From: Myxococcota bacterium
GTDB lineage: Bacteria; Myxococcota_A; Polyangia; HGW-17
Assembly (NCBI GenBank): GCA_018817795.1
Contig: JAHITJ010000208.1
Location: 1 to 43,988, forward strand
Direction of reading: 5' to 3'
DNA length: 43,988 bases
Of the stretch, positions 26,882 to 35,710 are shown one piece after another. Position 1 is the first letter of the stretch. Each line of letters opens with the position of its first letter. The translations under genes and the position numbers were made by a program. The notes beneath the pieces were generated by a model, which was given only the letters and a program-made list of their open reading frames with translations, made no database searches and was not told where the DNA came from.

Positions 26882-27742
26882 TCAGCGGGGAAGCTCGGGC
26901 ATCCACGTAGGCGGAGCAAAGAAATCAGCCTCACCGAAGATCGGCGAGGACCACGTGAGGCGGGAAGCGTGCAGGAGCATCGGACCGGCACCGGTGGCCT
27001 CACCGACCGGATACCAGGGGTCTCCCTGCACTGGTGCGCCCAGGTGTGCCAGGTGCACGCGGATCTGGTGCGTGCGGCCCGTATGCAGGCGCAGTCGGAC
27101 CAACTGGCGGTCCTCGGGCAGCGGCATGACGTCGAGGATCTGGGTGCGTGCCGGGCGGCCGTCATCGCGAACCACAAAGCGCTGGGGTCGGTCCGGGTGC
27201 GGACCGATGGGAAGATCGATCATCGTCGTTCCCAGATCGCAGCGCCGCGTCACGGCGACGTAGATCTTGGCGCAGGCATCCGAACGAAGCAGTTCCTCGA
27301 AACCCGACAGGATCTTCGGATCCCTTGCGAAGGGCAGCATCCCCGAAGTGTGAAAATCCAGCCGCGAGACGATCCAGAGTTGACCCAGGAACTTCTGCAG
27401 CTCGTTGACCAACGAGTGATCACCCAGGGCTGTGGGGGCCGTGGCCCAGCCCGCGGGCTTGTTCACGACAACATAGCGCGGCTCCTGGGCAAGAATCCAG
27501 TCACGAATATCACCATCGCCCGGGGAAGACTCCGGCAGCAAAAAGGGAGCCTTCACCACGGAGCCCGCATGGACAAGCCGGGAGGCCACCTTCACCCGCT
27601 GGCGGTCGACGAACACGGCACCTGCCTCGATGAGCTTGCGCGCGAAGCGACGCGACACGCGCGAAGCCATGACCTGGTCCAGCCTCAGGCCGGCGAGCTG
27701 GCCGGCGACGTGAATCTCGAAAAAATTCTCGTTGTCCTTCAT
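26882..27742 (-). CDS. RluA-family pseudouridine synthase with S4 domain
   Basis: A 286-residue protein. An S4 RNA-binding domain lies at about 18-65 (LRLDQVMASRVSRRFARKLI). The RluA catalytic domain follows, with the active-site Asp129 in SRLDFHTSG (the usual first residue is His, here Ser), then RLHTGRTHQIRVHLAHLG, all typical. The family isomerises uridine in 23S rRNA or tRNA; the target cannot be told. Its ATG overlaps the stop of the UbiB-type gene by 4 nt, making it the last gene of the leftward run. Confidence 0.92.
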   Translation of the reverse strand: MKDNENFFEIHVAGQLAGLRLDQVMASRVSRRFARKLIEAGAVFVDRQRVKVASRLVHAGSVVKAPFLLPESSPGDGDIRDWILAQEPRYVVVNKPAGWATAPTALGDHSLVNELQKFLGQLWIVSRLDFHTSGMLPFARDPKILSGFEELLRSDACAKIYVAVTRRCDLGTTMIDLPIGPHPDRPQRFVVRDDGRPARTQILDVMPLPEDRQLVRLRLHTGRTHQIRVHLAHLGAPVQGDPWYPVGEATGAGPMLLHASRLTWSSPIFGEADFFAPPTWMPELPR

Positions 27743-29391
27743 TTGCGTTTCTGCCGGGTCGAGCCAAAAAAGTATTTGATGAACATCAGGCCACAGAGTG
27801 CCGCGACGGAGAACAGCACCGCCGCGCGGGAATCATCTCCACGATCCTCGAAGCGCCAGCCCGACCACAGGAAGAACAAGCCAAGCGACGCGAAGATGCC
27901 TTCGTGAACCCATGCGTGTGCAGTCTTGACAAAGTACTCCGCGTCAGCCAGCCGCAGCTCGATCTCGCCGTAGGTCAGGCGGGAGAGGACGCTGCGAAGC
28001 TCCGAGGGCAGAGCCAGCGCGTTCTTGGCAAGCTCGCGCATGGCCTGAAGGGCCAGAGACGAGGGGTCCAGTCCGTAGGAAATCGAGAATCGCCGAAGGT
28101 GCGGCAGGAAGACCTCCATCACATCGAGATCGGGGGCCATCACGGTGACCAGCCCCAGAATCTGCAGCAGAGTGCGCTCGAGCATGACCCACTCCCGCGG
28201 GATGTGGAACGAGGCGGCGATGTCCTTGAGGCTGATGTTCATGCCTTTCAGATCCTGAAGGTTCTTCAGGCCGGAGTCCGCGGAGAAACGAAGGTTCCCG
28301 AGCCGCAGGTTCTCGATGCCGATCTTCTCCTGGAACTGGTCATGGAAATAGGCCACCACACGGTCGTACACACGCGGGTCGGCGCTCGTCGGGATGAAGC
28401 CCATCTTGCGCATGGCCGCCACCAAACCGGCGGTGTCCTTGCGCACTCCAGCCTGCACGAAGGCGACCATACCCTCACGCATGCGGTCGGAAATGGCCGA
28501 GCAGGCACCGAAATCCATGAAGCACAACCTCGGGCCGGGCTGAACCCAGACGTTCCCCGGATGAGGATCGGCGTGGTAAAAGCCGTGCTCAAAGAACATC
28601 GCGGCGTAGGTCTCCACCAGAAGCGAAGCGGCCTCCTCGGGATTGACTCCGATCTCCTTCAAACCGGCGACCTGGTTGATCTTTACGCCTTCGACATACT
28701 CGGTCACCAGCACCTTAGAGGTGCACCAATCTAGCACTGGCTCAGGTGCGGTCACCGACGAGCTGCCTGCGAAGTTCGCTCGGAACCGCTGGAGACTTTC
28801 GAGCTCCAGGGTGAAGTCCACCTCCTGCTCGAGGATCGTCTTGAGTTCCTCATAAATGCGAACAAGCTCGGGATTGGGAAAGAACCAGCCGATCAGGCGG
28901 ACGATGACATAAAAGGCCCGCATGTCCTGCGCAAACACCTTCTCGATGCCCGGGTACTGGATCTTCACCGCCACAAGGCGGCCGTCGTGTAGCCTGCATC
29001 GATGCACCTGCCCCACGGAGGCTGCCGCAATCGGCCTGTCCTCGAGCTCGGCGAGCACCTCCTCGGGCGGGCGTTTCCACTGCTCGGCCAGTCGCGTGCG
29101 CATGAGGTCTGTTGACACAGGATCCACCTGGTCCTGCAGGGCAGCAAACTCTTCGCGGAAGGCCAAAGGCAGCACGGTGGCCATGATCGAGATCAACTGC
29201 CCCACCTTGATATACAGCCCCCTCTGTTCCATGAACAATTGTCGCAGTCGCGATGCCGTGCGCCTGTGCAGTTGCTCGAGGTTTTCGGCCGAGTCCGCCG
29301 TGCGCCGGCCGCGTGCGAGCGCGATGCGATAGCGGATCAGGATCCAGAACACGACCCAGAGGGCCCGCCAGGATCGCCAGGTAAGCCTCAT
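27739..29391 (-). CDS. UbiB/ABC1/AarF atypical kinase
   Basis: A 550-residue protein. The family markers are present: K62-x-G-Q in YIKVGQLIS, AAASVGQVH, VAVKIQYPG with the ATP-binding Lys, HADPHPGNVWV and FMDFGA. Two hydrophobic helices near the C-terminus (about 498-545) should anchor it in the membrane. UbiB-type proteins are ATPases of the kinase fold that support quinone or lipid handling. No ubiquinone or menaquinone gene is nearby. It overlaps both neighbours by 4 nt. Being next to a Fam20-like kinase, it gives the operon two atypical kinases. Confidence 0.92.
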   Translation of the reverse strand: MRLTWRSWRALWVVFWILIRYRIALARGRRTADSAENLEQLHRRTASRLRQLFMEQRGLYIKVGQLISIMATVLPLAFREEFAALQDQVDPVSTDLMRTRLAEQWKRPPEEVLAELEDRPIAAASVGQVHRCRLHDGRLVAVKIQYPGIEKVFAQDMRAFYVIVRLIGWFFPNPELVRIYEELKTILEQEVDFTLELESLQRFRANFAGSSSVTAPEPVLDWCTSKVLVTEYVEGVKINQVAGLKEIGVNPEEAASLLVETYAAMFFEHGFYHADPHPGNVWVQPGPRLCFMDFGACSAISDRMREGMVAFVQAGVRKDTAGLVAAMRKMGFIPTSADPRVYDRVVAYFHDQFQEKIGIENLRLGNLRFSADSGLKNLQDLKGMNISLKDIAASFHIPREWVMLERTLLQILGLVTVMAPDLDVMEVFLPHLRRFSISYGLDPSSLALQAMRELAKNALALPSELRSVLSRLTYGEIELRLADAEYFVKTAHAWVHEGIFASLGLFFLWSGWRFEDRGDDSRAAVLFSVAALCGLMFIKYFFGSTRQKRK

Positions 29392-30764
29392 GGCTGTGGC
29401 TCCCGGACGTCGTCGCCCTCATCGGCCAGCCGGCGGTAGATCGTGCGCGTGGCGATGCCAAGCAGGCGGGCTGCATCCTGCTTGTTGCCACCGGTGAAGC
29501 GAAGCGTCTCCCGGATCATCGTGCGTTCGATCTCCTCCATCGGCACGCCGATCGGCAGGGTGATCGAGCCACCTGACGGCGTGATGGCCGTGAGCTCCGG
29601 TGGGAGGTTTTCGAGGCTGATGAACTCACCCCGGCCCAGCACAACGGCCCGTTCGATCACGTTCTCCAGTTCGCGCACGTTGCCGGGCCAATGGTGTGAG
29701 GTCAGCACATCCAGCGCCTGCTGGGTGATACCCAGGAAGCTCTTGTTGTTCTTGCGGTTGAACTGCTCCATGAAGTGCGCCGCCAAAAGCGCGATGTCGT
29801 CGGTGCGCTCGCGCAGGGGCGGCAGTGTGATGGAGATGACGTTGAGCCGATAGTACAGGTCCGACCGGAACCGGCCCGAGGCCACCGCTTCTTCCAGGTT
29901 GCGGTGGGTGGCGGCCAGCAGCCTCACGTTGACCTGCACGGGGCGGTCCGCCCCCACGGGCTCGATCTCGCCTTCCTGCAGCACGCGAAGCAGTTTGATC
30001 TGCAGGTGCGGCGCGAGATCGCCGATCTCGTCGAGAAACAACGTGCCGGTGTCAGCCTGCCGGAAGCGGCCGGGGCGGTCCCCGCTGGCACCGGTAAAGG
30101 CGCCCTTGACATAACCGAACAACTCGCTCTCGATGATCGACTCCGGCAGCGCTGCGCAGTTCACTGCCACGAAAGGCAAACCCGAGCGGGCAGAAAGCCT
30201 GTGGATCGCGCGCGCAGCGAGTTCCTTGCCGGTGCCGCTCTCCCCACGCAGGAGCACGGTGGCCTCTGACGAGGCAACCTGGCGGATCAGATCCTGCAGA
30301 TGCCGGAAGGCCGGAGAGTGTCCCACCATCATGCGATCCTGCTCGGCCTTGTCGAGGCGGGCACGCAACTGCCGGTTCTCCTGCACCAGACGCCGGCGCT
30401 CCATGGCCTTGTCCAGCGTCTTGGTCAGGGCCGCCTTCTTGACAGGCTTTGGCAGGAAGTCATAGGCACCCTCCTTCATGGCCTCGACGGCGTCCTCGAT
30501 CTGGCCGTAGGCCGTCATGAGGATGACCTCGGTGTCCGGAGACATCCGGCGCACGAGGCGCAGCAACTCAAGGCCGGAGAGGTGCGGCAAACGCAGGTCG
30601 GTCACCAGCAGGTCGAATGTCTCGCGCTGCAGAATCCCCAGCGCCTCCTCGGCGCTTCTGGCCGTCGAAACGACGTAACCGTCTCGTTCCAGCAGGCGAC
30701 GGAGGCTGTCCAGGATCGCGGCCTCGTCGTCGACCAGCAGCAGGCGGGCTTGGTTCGGATTCAT
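29388..30764 (-). CDS. NtrC-family sigma-54 response regulator
   Basis: A 458-residue protein with three domains. The receiver (5-120) has the DD acidic pair at 12-13, phospho-acceptor Asp56 in VTDLRLP and Lys in LPKPVKK. The AAA+ domain (145-380) has Walker A GESGTGKE (174-181), the sigma-54 contact loop GAFTGA (221-226) and Walker B LFLDEIGD. The C-terminal Fis-type HTH has [20 protein letters not shown]. It should activate sigma-54 promoters when phosphorylated. No histidine kinase lies in the window, so it is an orphan here. It overlaps both neighbouring genes. Confidence 0.95.
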   Translation of the reverse strand: MNPNQARLLLVDDEAAILDSLRRLLERDGYVVSTARSAEEALGILQRETFDLLVTDLRLPHLSGLELLRLVRRMSPDTEVILMTAYGQIEDAVEAMKEGAYDFLPKPVKKAALTKTLDKAMERRRLVQENRQLRARLDKAEQDRMMVGHSPAFRHLQDLIRQVASSEATVLLRGESGTGKELAARAIHRLSARSGLPFVAVNCAALPESIIESELFGYVKGAFTGASGDRPGRFRQADTGTLFLDEIGDLAPHLQIKLLRVLQEGEIEPVGADRPVQVNVRLLAATHRNLEEAVASGRFRSDLYYRLNVISITLPPLRERTDDIALLAAHFMEQFNRKNNKSFLGITQQALDVLTSHHWPGNVRELENVIERAVVLGRGEFISLENLPPELTAITPSGGSITLPIGVPMEEIERTMIRETLRFTGGNKQDAARLLGIATRTIYRRLADEGDDVREPQP

Positions 30765-31843
30765 GGTGCATCCAGCTCCCGGGCAAACCGGCAGTCGATC
30801 GGACAGTTCTTTTCGAGTTCCAAAAAGTGCGACAGGAGCTCATCCCGGCGGGACAGGAGCTCGATGATGTCCCGTTGACTGAGTACTTCCCCGACACAGG
30901 CAGCAATAACACGGGGTTCGACCCGACGCAAGGCGCGCGTGAAGGCCGGTGCATGCCTGGTCAGTCGCGCAAGCCGCTGTTTTCGGAGGGCGGCTTTCCA
31001 CTCCCTGTCAGGACCGAAGGCCGCTCCGTTGTCAATGAACACCAGCCGGCCGTCATTTTTCCGCAGGATGTTGCCTCCGGTAAAACGGTCATAATTGTTG
31101 GTGAGGTGATCGAGCACGAACATCCAGGAGAGGTCCCACACCAGTGCCTGCTCCCTTGGCAACAACGTGGCCTCGGGTCGGCTCATCTTGTCGAGCAGCG
31201 AAGGAGAAGGATCGTAGTTGACCGCCCCGTCGACCCACAGCAGCATCGCCCCTTCCATTTCATCGGTCGCTTCCCTGAGCACTTCCCGCTCCAGTTGCTC
31301 CAGCCGTTCGGGCAGGGCATGCCGTTTGAACGCGGAGTGGATGACCGATCCATTGAACGTGCGCAGCACGGCAGGCGGCACATGGTTCATGCCCAGCAGC
31401 CGGTTGATGCGGTAGGCACCGACCTCGCCCTGCGGACGCGTGAACAAGTGGACGTGATGTCGCGGCTTGTAAAAAACACGCCAGTCGGGCTCGATCCTCA
31501 ATGTTATCTTGACGGTGCGCCCGCTTTTTCGACTGGGAATGATGTTGAGCACCTTCCCGGAGGTCATGGCCGATAGGGCCTCGGCGACGAGAAGACCGCC
31601 GAAAGACCCCGCGGTCACAAACTCACACAAGACCGGTGCCTGCGCAGCCTCGGCAACGCCTGTGGCCACAGACGAAGCTGGCTTGGTCTCGGTTTTGGGC
31701 GAGGACCCAAGGGGTTCCTTCAGATCCAGCGGCCTCGGGTTGATGTTCATGAAAGGTTCGGTGGAGGGCATTGCTCCGTCACAGGCGATCACGCCGCAGC
31801 AAAGCGCCAGAAACACCGGGACGGCTCGCAGGAGCATGGGCAT
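30761..31843 (-). CDS. Fam20-like secreted kinase, lipoprotein
   Basis: A 360-residue protein with a lipoprotein signal peptide (lipobox VIAC, Cys21) and a ~50-residue linker. The body lines up with Fam20-type secretory-pathway kinases: FYKPRHH with candidate ATP-site Lys127, then GEVGAYRINRLLGMNHVPP, then LDHLTNNYDRF (catalytic-loop-like, Asp252-Arg253) and FIDNGAAFG (metal-binding Asp271). The two Asp are 19 apart, close to the spacing in human Fam20C. Family members phosphorylate secreted proteins or sugars. Lipidation would place it in the envelope, where an ATP source is unclear. It starts at the stop of the TPR lipoprotein gene (TGATG) and overlaps the regulator gene by 4 nt. Confidence 0.72.
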   Translation of the reverse strand: MPMLLRAVPVFLALCCGVIACDGAMPSTEPFMNINPRPLDLKEPLGSSPKTETKPASSVATGVAEAAQAPVLCEFVTAGSFGGLLVAEALSAMTSGKVLNIIPSRKSGRTVKITLRIEPDWRVFYKPRHHVHLFTRPQGEVGAYRINRLLGMNHVPPAVLRTFNGSVIHSAFKRHALPERLEQLEREVLREATDEMEGAMLLWVDGAVNYDPSPSLLDKMSRPEATLLPREQALVWDLSWMFVLDHLTNNYDRFTGGNILRKNDGRLVFIDNGAAFGPDREWKAALRKQRLARLTRHAPAFTRALRRVEPRVIAACVGEVLSQRDIIELLSRRDELLSHFLELEKNCPIDCRFARELDAP

Positions 31844-32754
31844 CAGCGGGGGCAGTCGCGCGTGATCAGTTCCTGCGCCCTAGGCAGCGCCGGGGAACCG
31901 GGAAAATCCTTCCTGATGGTCTCGAGGCGGGCCTTGGCCTCCTTGCACTTTTTGGTCCTGATCAACTCGCCCAGTTCGCCGAAGGCCTGTGATACGCGAA
32001 TCTTGTCGCGCAGCAGTTTGGCGCTGGCGGCGTTGACCTTCTCCAACTCACCCACGTGGGCCAGCGCTTCGTCCCACTTTTTCTGGTACGAAAGCACGAT
32101 GGCAAGCTTGGCGTGGGCGATCTCCTTGTATTTTTCCTGCTGTACCAACTTGTTCAACATCTCGGTAGCCCGGTCATAGACCTTCTCCGATGCATACAGA
32201 TCTCCCAGGGAATACAGGGCCGGACCAAAGTCTGGTTCGCGTAACAGCGCCTCGGCGTAATTCTTTTTCGCGTTCTCCAGGTCCTTCTTCTCCGCGTAGA
32301 TGCCACCGAGGTTGTACCAGAGGGCCGCGGCCTTCGGGAACTTCAGCATGCCCTCGCGCAGCACCTTCTCACATTCCTCGAACTTCTGAAGGTAGAACAG
32401 CGTCTCGGAGAGGCTGATTGTCAGTTCCAGCGAAACCACGCCGGTCTTGCGAACCTTCTCGAAGCTCACCAGGGCAGCCTCATATTTCTTGAGATTGAAG
32501 TGCGCGAAACCCTGGAAAAACAGTAGCTTCGGATGGTCCGGATGCGTGGCCAGCTCCCGTTCGACGGCGGCCAGCGCGTCGTCGTACTTTCCTTCGCCGA
32601 GGAGTTTCTGCACCGCTTCGAGGTTTGGCGCAGCCAGGGTCAGTTTCGCGATCGGCTCTGCCTCCGGATCCTTCTGTGGAGTCGTCTTCTTCGGCTCCTG
32701 GCATGAAAGGGTCCCCAGACACAGGACAATTGACAATATTAATTTACCACGCAT
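31843..32754 (-). CDS. TPR lipoprotein
   Basis: A 303-residue protein. The start at 32754 has GGAGG 6 nt upstream; the upstream extension of the frame lies in the tandem repeat array and is not real. The lipoprotein signal peptide has lipobox TLSC (Cys18). About five to six TPR units follow (for example YDDALAAVERELATHPDHPK, AALWYNLGGIYAEKKDLENA), giving an envelope-anchored interaction platform. It heads the tight leftward operon with the Fam20-like kinase, which suggests that it could recruit partners for that kinase (inference). Confidence 0.88.
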   Translation of the reverse strand: MRGKLILSIVLCLGTLSCQEPKKTTPQKDPEAEPIAKLTLAAPNLEAVQKLLGEGKYDDALAAVERELATHPDHPKLLFFQGFAHFNLKKYEAALVSFEKVRKTGVVSLELTISLSETLFYLQKFEECEKVLREGMLKFPKAAALWYNLGGIYAEKKDLENAKKNYAEALLREPDFGPALYSLGDLYASEKVYDRATEMLNKLVQQEKYKEIAHAKLAIVLSYQKKWDEALAHVGELEKVNAASAKLLRDKIRVSQAFGELGELIRTKKCKEAKARLETIRKDFPGSPALPRAQELITRDCPR

Positions 32755-32772
32755 GGCAGACCTCCGAAAGAA

Positions 32773-32932
32773 GGAGAAATTGCACCGTTTAGAGTTGCAT
32801 CGCAACTCCGGAGAAATTGCGCCAACAATTGCACCACTTGGAGTTGCATCGCAACTCCGGAGAAATTGCGCCAACAATTGCACCACTTGGAGTTGCATCG
32901 CAACTCCGGAGAAATTGCGCCAGCAATTTCTA
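32773..32932. repeat. 49-bp tandem repeat array with hairpin units
   Basis: Three copies of a unit containing GGAGTTGC-ATC-GCAACTCC start at 32791, 32840 and 32889 (first base of the stem arm), exactly 49 bp apart. The first copy is shortened upstream and has A for G at its start. Each unit also carries an AATTG/CAATT inverted repeat. The array fills the gap between cysK and the TPR lipoprotein gene. It is made of imperfect direct repeats with strong local folding, and has no CRISPR-like spacers. Confidence 0.9.
32910..32931 (-). terminator. hairpin directly after cysK
   Basis: A perfect 9-bp stem (32910-32918 with 32923-32931) and a four-base loop start 2 nt after the cysK stop codon. It is the last unit of the tandem array, with a fully paired version of the AATTG stem. 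There is no T-tract, so it could be a 3'-end stabiliser rather than a terminator. Confidence 0.4.
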
Positions 32933-33835
32933 CTAGATTAGAGACGTGCTGAAGTAGCGCTCGGCGCGATCGGCAAGCACCGTGACGACGGCTTTTCCCG
33001 GAGTGGCGACCTCATTGGCGGCATATACGTTGGCCCCCGAAGAGGTTCCCACGAGCAGCCCCTCAACCCTCGCCAATTTCCGCGCGGTCTCAATGGCCTC
33101 CTCATCGGTGACGGTGATGACCATGTCGATCAGCCGCGTATCGAGCACTTCGGGAATGAACCCGTCGCCGATACCCTGGATCTGGTGCAGACCGGGTTCC
33201 CTGCCCAGCAGAGCGGCGTTGTTGGCGGGTTCCACCGCGATGATGCGCACGCGGGGGTTCTTCTCCTTGAGGAACTTGCCCACACCCTGCAGCGTGCCGC
33301 CGGAGCCGATGCCTGAAACGAACACATCCACTTTTCCCTCCAGCGCGGCCCAGATCTCCGGGCCCGTGGTCATGTAATGAATCAATGGATTGTTAGGATT
33401 GGTGAACTGGTTGGGCACCCACACATCCGGGTCTGCCGCAGCCAGCTCATGCACCTTCTCAAGACACCCGTCGAGGCTGCGCTCGGCCGGCGTGAGAATC
33501 AGTTCGGCTCCCAGGGCTACGATGATTTTCTTGCGCTCTTCGCTCATGTTCTCGGGCATCACGATGATCACGCGACAGCCAAGTTGCCGACCTACTAACG
33601 CCATGCCAATACCGGTGTTGCCGGAGGTGGCTTCCACGATCGTCGTCTTTCCGGGAACGAGCACCCCCTGCTCGAGCGCGGTGGTCAGGATATAGCGGGC
33701 CACGCGGTCCTTCACGCTGCCACCGGGATTGAGGAATTCGCATTTCCCGAAGATGCTGCCGTGATCACAGAATTTACGAAGTTGAATCAGGGGTGTGTTC
33801 CCCACCAGTTCCAGAGGGCTTTGTACCATTTTCAT
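32933..33835 (-). CDS. cysK: cysteine synthase (O-acetylserine sulfhydrylase)
   Basis: A 300-residue protein, typical family length. The start at 33835 gives the canonical N-terminus SPLELVGNTPLIQLRKF; longer forms run into the neighbouring gene. The PLP Lys is in NPGGSVKDRVAR, the substrate loop is TSGNTG, and GIGSGGTLQGVGKFLK is the phosphate-binding region. It makes cysteine from O-acetylserine (or a related ester) and sulfide. CysM or a cystathionine beta-synthase-like role cannot be excluded. No Shine-Dalgarno is seen. It follows the FHA gene by 26 nt. Confidence 0.92.
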   Translation of the reverse strand: MKMVQSPLELVGNTPLIQLRKFCDHGSIFGKCEFLNPGGSVKDRVARYILTTALEQGVLVPGKTTIVEATSGNTGIGMALVGRQLGCRVIIVMPENMSEERKKIIVALGAELILTPAERSLDGCLEKVHELAAADPDVWVPNQFTNPNNPLIHYMTTGPEIWAALEGKVDVFVSGIGSGGTLQGVGKFLKEKNPRVRIIAVEPANNAALLGREPGLHQIQGIGDGFIPEVLDTRLIDMVITVTDEEAIETARKLARVEGLLVGTSSGANVYAANEVATPGKAVVTVLADRAERYFSTSLI

Positions 33836-33861
33836 GAGTGGAAAATCCGGGTTGAAAGAGT

Positions 33862-35520
33862 TTAGTTGGAAGAGGAACCCACGAGCTGAACTGAAAAAGT
33901 CCAACTCTTGCTGTAATTCTTGGCCTCGTCGGAGGAGCCCAGGCTCTTGCCGTTGAGGCGGCCCTTCACACAGGAAGCGACCGTATCGTTGCCGGCCAGC
34001 GAGCCGCCCAGGCCGGAGACGCTCAGTTTTCCGCCGGACACGGTCACGGTCACGGAGATGTCGCCGGAGTTGCCCACCAGGCCCTTGGAGGCCGCCTGCT
34101 GAAAGCACGAACCGATGGTGTACGGGAAGCCCTGCAGGACCTTCTTGACGTCCAGCGGCGCGTCACCGGGCACCAGCCCCGAAGCCGAGGCCGAAGGACG
34201 CGGGGGTTCCATCGACGGGGTCATCGGATCGGTGACGGGGCCCACCATGACATCGGTGATGTTGCCCATCGGGCCGCCCAGATCCACCATGGGGACGTTC
34301 GTGGGCAGATCGAGCATCGGAATGGTGACCGAGATCATGCCGACATCGACATTGGGGATGCCCCCGGGCTTGCCGATGCGCCCCGGTCCGCCCGGTCCAC
34401 CCGGTCCGCCCGGTCCGCCCGGTCCGCCGCGGTTCTCGTCACCGATCTTGTTCGGATCCAGGGCCGCACCGGTGCCGGCCACACAAGTGGCGCCGGTGCA
34501 TTCGCCTTCAACCTGCAAGGTTTTCACACCTTCGCCGGCCGTGATCGGACCCACACCCTGCGGACCACCGATGCCCGAAGGGATCGCGCTGATCTGTCCC
34601 GACAGGTTCGGCACACCCGCAGGCAGGCCGCTGAGGTTGATGTCCTTGGGCACACCGGAGAGATCGACGTTCTTGAGGCCGGCGAGCTTGTTGGCGATGG
34701 CGTCGGCCTGCATGCCGACATTCTCGGTCGTCACGGGGCCGGTGACGTCCATGTCGCCGCCGCTTTCGGGCGCCATGGCCTCGACCATGGGAGCTTCGAC
34801 TTCCATGCCGTCCTTGCCTTCGGCGTCGCCGTCCTTGCCCTTGCTCTCCTCGGGCTTCTTCTGCGCATCGATCTTGGCTTCGTTGCGGGCCACGGCCCGG
34901 GCGACGATCTTCTTGGCGTCCGCATCGGAGGGTTTCCAGTTCGGATCGTAGAGTTTGAGGATTCCCCAGATCGTGAGCGGCGTGAGCACGCCCACACAAA
35001 GGAACACACTGGCCATGAACAAGCCTCCCAGCCAGGTGCGCACAGCGTACATTCCCCACATCACATGGGGCAACTGGGGTCTGGGCATCTCCGGAGGCGG
35101 AACGACAAAGTGGAACAATACGGTAATCTCGCCAATGACGAGCTTGCCGCGCGAGCTGTGCGAGAGATCAAGTTTGAAGTAATCCGTCCCCTTTTTCACA
35201 TGCTCTCCGCGCTCGAGGATCTGGCTGAGCGTGAGAATCTTGCCGTCCACGGCCACGCGTGCATCCATGCCCTTGACAAAGTTGAGCACATAGCCCACGC
35301 GCGTTTCCTCGAAGATCTTGAAGGAACGCGGAAGATCCTTGGAAGGAATCAGGAAGGTGTTGTCCGCACCGCGGCCGATGCTCACGTCACCACGGGAACG
35401 CAGGAGCTTTTCTTCCACGATGCGCCCGTTCTGCACGATGCCGATGCGGAGAATCTTCTTCTGGTTGGTCGTCGTGTTCAGGGAACTCGTAGGTTTCTTC
35501 ACGGGGGTGGAAGTGGCCAT
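33862..35520 (-). CDS. FHA-TM protein with collagen-like tract and AgmX/PglI-type C-terminus
   Basis: A 552-residue protein; AGGAGG 6 nt upstream fixes the start. In order: an FHA-like domain (about 25-140, GDVSIGRGADNTFLIPS), a membrane helix (about 159-187), an acidic/Lys stretch, Gly/Pro/Val-rich regions, a run of GGP triplets (365-380), and a C-terminal domain (about 455-548) with SCFQQAASKG and a second Cys in TVASCVKG. The tail matches the AgmX/PglI C-terminal (TonB-C-like) domain of myxobacterial gliding proteins. The layout resembles GltG/GltJ, which link a cytoplasmic motor to the envelope. Whether it serves motility here is unknown. Confidence 0.8.
   Translation of the reverse strand: MATSTPVKKPTSSLNTTTNQKKILRIGIVQNGRIVEEKLLRSRGDVSIGRGADNTFLIPSKDLPRSFKIFEETRVGYVLNFVKGMDARVAVDGKILTLSQILERGEHVKKGTDYFKLDLSHSSRGKLVIGEITVLFHFVVPPPEMPRPQLPHVMWGMYAVRTWLGGLFMASVFLCVGVLTPLTIWGILKLYDPNWKPSDADAKKIVARAVARNEAKIDAQKKPEESKGKDGDAEGKDGMEVEAPMVEAMAPESGGDMDVTGPVTTENVGMQADAIANKLAGLKNVDLSGVPKDINLSGLPAGVPNLSGQISAIPSGIGGPQGVGPITAGEGVKTLQVEGECTGATCVAGTGAALDPNKIGDENRGGPGGPGGPGGPGGPGRIGKPGGIPNVDVGMISVTIPMLDLPTNVPMVDLGGPMGNITDVMVGPVTDPMTPSMEPPRPSASASGLVPGDAPLDVKKVLQGFPYTIGSCFQQAASKGLVGNSGDISVTVTVSGGKLSVSGLGGSLAGNDTVASCVKGRLNGKSLGSSDEAKNYSKSWTFSVQLVGSSSN
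34383..34432. repeat. 9-bp tandem repeat encoding Gly-Gly-Pro
   Basis: About five 9-bp units of the CCCGGTCCG type (one with a base change) lie inside the FHA-TM gene. They encode the collagen-like GGP tract and are a likely spot for length variation. Confidence 0.75.
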
Positions 35521-35606
35521 ATCTGCCTCCTGCAACTGGTGTCTGGAATTTCCCCGCATGATCTGTTGATCGACTCAAGCCGGGATTCCCTTCCAGATAC
35601 CGCGGA

Positions 35607-35635
35607 AAAGTAGCGCAAAAGCACTGGAATGGCAA
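35607..35635 (-). promoter_or_regulatory. candidate promoter of the leftward FHA-cysK run
   Basis: On the minus strand TTGCCA (35630-35635), a 17-bp spacer and TACTTT (35607-35612), about 85 bp before the start codon at 35520. Match quality is moderate. Confidence 0.35.
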
Positions 35636-35710
35636 GTGAATAAACTATATGGAGCCATTCCCGTTACATTCTACGGCGAGAGAAGGCTTTCTTATCTTTC
35701 CGGAGTGAAT

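Noticed and set aside
32755-32898. N-terminal extension of the TPR lipoprotein through the repeat array
   Set aside because: The array translates only by chance; the start at 32754 has GGAGG and opens a lipoprotein signal peptide.
32773-32932. Tandem repeats as a CRISPR array
   Set aside because: The units are contiguous with no unique spacers and no cas genes are present.
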